This document shows positions 49,552 to 51,574 of a DNA stretch of 51,574 nt, piece after piece. A program made the translations under genes and the position numbers. The notes beneath the pieces were generated by a model. That model did no database searches and was not told the origin of the DNA. It saw only the letters and a list, made by a program, of their open reading frames with translations. Positions within the stretch are counted from its first letter, which is position 1, and every line of letters begins with the position of its first letter. The DNA is from Trichomonas tenax (Eukaryota; Parabasalia; Trichomonadida; Trichomonadidae): positions 1 to 51,574 of the forward strand of contig JALKBU010000286.1 in the NCBI GenBank assembly GCA_023091735.1, written 5' to 3'.

Positions 49552-51066
49552 TTACTTAGCATAAGGATCTTCCTTGACATCATAAGCTGGCGGTGGTGCG
49601 TAAATTGCGGAATCAGCACCGCCTGGAGGAGGTTGCTGAGGATATGGTGCGTACGGCTGAGCGTATGGGTTGTTAGCCATTGGAGAAGGTTGTTGGCCGT
49701 ATGGTGTTGGAGTTGAGTATGTCTGAGGATATGCATTTGGCGCTGGGTATGCGTTAGGAGCTGGATAAGGCTGCCCGGCAGGCATTTGCTGAGGAGCATT
49801 GATTTGGACACTAACATCATCTGTGAGTACTGAATGGTTGAGTTTCTTTGATCTCTTGTATGATCTCTCCCACTCTTTCTCTTCTTCATCGCATGTGCAA
49901 AGAAGTTGAATGAGAATGTAGATAAGGATAAATGAAATGAAAATGAGGCATATAAGAATGATAATAAGGAAAATAAGTAGAATAATAGCACCTGTTTTAT
50001 CATCACCGCTACTACAATTTCCACGGTCTTTGCAGCCGCCACAATCATGGCAATCACAGCAAATGCATGTGTTATAATGATGGTGAGCGTAATAGGTGTT
50101 GACAGGTGTGTAATATCCCCCGCAGCAGCAATAGAAGCACTCACAAGTGATACCAGCTCTGTAGAGTCTGTTTGGATGCAAGCAAGCAACAATGATATCG
50201 AGGAAGAGCAGGAATAAGCAGAACGAGATGTATCCAACAATAGCATAAACGACAACATTGATTGCCTTCTTTACATGTTCTGAATCGGATCCTCCACCAC
50301 CGCCATCAATTCTGTACTGCATGTCAACTACAGTAGTACTAGTTCCTGAGAATATAAAGTAATCATTTGACATAAAAAGACGATCACCGCTCTTTCCAAC
50401 TTTATTTGAGTATGTCTTCACTTGGAAACCTTTGTATTCATATGCACTAGTTAAATGTGTCAACAGAATATGCGATGCTTCCATAAACTGATTTTGCTTA
50501 TAATTTCCTAGAGAATAATTGCCTAATGTTGGTGTATAGATCCATCCATTGGATATATCTCCTGCATTGCTCCTAAAAATATATTCATTTGGATATCCAA
50601 GATTGATGTAGGTAATTTTCAGTGGGCCATAGATTGAAAGATCTTGCGAGCTTGAATATTTCTTTGAAACAACTGTGTAAATGTCATTTGGAATTGTTGA
50701 AATAATCGTAAACGAATTCCTATATGAATTTTCCGTATAAACGAAGGTGAGCTCAACTGTTCCATTGCTTGAAGGTGTAAAAACGAATTGATCTGGTGAA
50801 TCTGATCGAACTCCCAACATTGCAGTCTTGGTGGCATTGTATTTCGAATCATAATAGTTGTATGAGATAGTTCCATTGCCGCCATCTAGCGGTCTTGCAA
50901 CTAAAGCTAAATGCTTGTAAATATTTAAATTATATTTTTCATAATTCGCTTGAAAGCAATAGACTTTATCTTTGACGGAGAACTTGGTTATTTTGAGTAT
51001 TTCGTTTGGCTTCAGTTTAAAAGTACTTGAAACATCACATGAATACGCAAGAATGAAAGAAAGCAT
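49552..51066 (-). CDS. Two-pass membrane protein with Cys-rich loop and Pro/Tyr-rich PPxY tail
   Basis: 504 residues; ATG at 51066 preceded by TCAAATTAGATA. A short signal peptide (MLSFILAYSC) and a beta-rich ectodomain with several N-glycosylation sequons (NGTISYN, YNATKT, SSNGTVEL) occupy residues about 15-270. A first membrane segment (NVVVYAIVGYISFCLFLLFL) is followed by a Cys/His/Tyr/Gly-rich loop (CECFYCCCGGYYTP, CICCDCHDCGGCKD). A second long membrane segment (ILLIFLIIILICLIFISFIL) is followed by a cytosolic tail of P-Y-P-A-N repeats ending PPPAYDVKEDPYAK. PPxY motifs bind WW-domain proteins such as Nedd4-type ubiquitin ligases, and the Cys cluster near the membrane is suited to palmitoylation or metal binding. 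I recognise the layout as one seen in trichomonad membrane proteins but cannot name a function. Confidence 0.8.
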   Translation of the reverse strand: MLSFILAYSCDVSSTFKLKPNEILKITKFSVKDKVYCFQANYEKYNLNIYKHLALVARPLDGGNGTISYNYYDSKYNATKTAMLGVRSDSPDQFVFTPSSNGTVELTFVYTENSYRNSFTIISTIPNDIYTVVSKKYSSSQDLSIYGPLKITYINLGYPNEYIFRSNAGDISNGWIYTPTLGNYSLGNYKQNQFMEASHILLTHLTSAYEYKGFQVKTYSNKVGKSGDRLFMSNDYFIFSGTSTTVVDMQYRIDGGGGGSDSEHVKKAINVVVYAIVGYISFCLFLLFLDIIVACLHPNRLYRAGITCECFYCCCGGYYTPVNTYYAHHHYNTCICCDCHDCGGCKDRGNCSSGDDKTGAIILLIFLIIILICLIFISFILIYILIQLLCTCDEEEKEWERSYKRSKKLNHSVLTDDVSVQINAPQQMPAGQPYPAPNAYPAPNAYPQTYSTPTPYGQQPSPMANNPYAQPYAPYPQQPPPGGADSAIYAPPPAYDVKEDPYAK

Positions 51067-51069
51067 TAT

Positions 51070-51574
51070 CTAATTTGATGTCAAATTTTCGAAAAGAAAA
51101 AGTTCTTGGCAAAAGTGGTCCATTTGAAAACTTTACAAAAAGTGATTTTAATAAAATGGATCCATTTATTTTCGATTCATAAAAGCTTCGGATGAAACAT
51201 TGAATAAATGATGCTTTTTGAGCCGAAAATAATCGTTTCGGATTGTGCTTACACGCCAGTAATTTGTCAAAATGTGAGGGGAAAATTTTTCCTTCTGCGG
51301 TGTAGTCCCGCGACCTTCATAACTTTTTATCTGATCAATATTTTTTCGATTTGAAAGTACCTTCATGTACTTATTGATAGTTGTCTATCCAGTGGTGTAA
51401 GTGGCACAGTCTACATATCTATCAAATCATTGTTTGCGTTTCAAAGGGTCCAAAAATATACGATTTCCAGCATAAATGTATGCGCTACTATGCAGCATAT
51501 GATATTTTTATGTGTATTATTGATTCAAATGCCTCTTATACGCTTAAAATTAAAAATGCAACTAATTCGTTAAT
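51070..51574. other. Right-end intergenic stretch
   Basis: AT-rich with AAAAGTGG and AAAAAGTGATTTT near the promoter of the preceding gene. A 66-codon minus-strand frame at 51166-51366 has no recognised family and is not accepted. Confidence 0.4.

Overview
This window looks like nuclear DNA of a parabasalid protist of the Trichomonas/Tritrichomonas type; I cannot fix the genus. It is very AT-rich and its genes are intronless. Most start codons lie only a few bases downstream of a TCA initiator-like motif. The proteins are clearly eukaryotic and include one flagellar protein (CFAP58). Gene families typical of trichomonads are present: a beta-helix Pmp/BspA-like surface protein, a DUF3447-like ankyrin protein, and Thr/Pro-stalked membrane proteins. 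No bacterial operons, phage genes or CRISPR arrays were seen.

Layout. At 0-14.1 kb there is a dispersed repeat, a proteasome-chaperone-like gene (325), a beta-helix surface protein (minus strand), a 317-bp foldback element with an internal 21-bp array, a broken ankyrin gene, a CARMIL-like leucine-rich-repeat protein, a decayed membrane-protein gene (8.25-9.05 kb), a SIRT2-class sirtuin and a GCN2-like protein whose kinase domain has lost its catalytic residues. A divergent promoter with a degenerate TGACA...TAAA array separates GCN2 from LZIC. CNOT10 and ribosomal protein P2 follow. From 18 to 27.3 kb the DNA is mostly gene-poor. It holds a tRNA pseudogene, a gene fragment, a truncated Thr/Pro-rich membrane-protein gene with an in-frame TAG, and a 2.5-kb element with long ATATGCATAT-rich inverted ends that encloses hairpins and a broken helical-repeat gene. 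CFAP58 occupies 27.3-29.9 kb. From 30 to 38.5 kb there is a gene desert with hairpins, a candidate structured RNA and a long broken surface-protein gene. From 38.5 kb there are a DUSP-containing ubiquitin protease, a Vps16-C-like protein, signal peptidase subunit SPC25, COG3, a broken membrane-protein gene, Vps52 and a PPxY-tailed membrane protein.

The intact genes are mainly housekeeping: proteostasis, translation control, mRNA decay, membrane trafficking, cytoskeleton and flagellum. Each appears to have its own short promoter. The accessory part consists of decaying surface or membrane genes next to foldback and inverted-repeat elements. The strongest oddities are the catalytically dead GCN2-like protein, the 2.5-kb inverted-repeat element with its captured pseudogene, the recurring hairpin family, and the TGACA-type motifs shared by several promoters and repeat ends. 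I see no self-contained new defence or mobile system.
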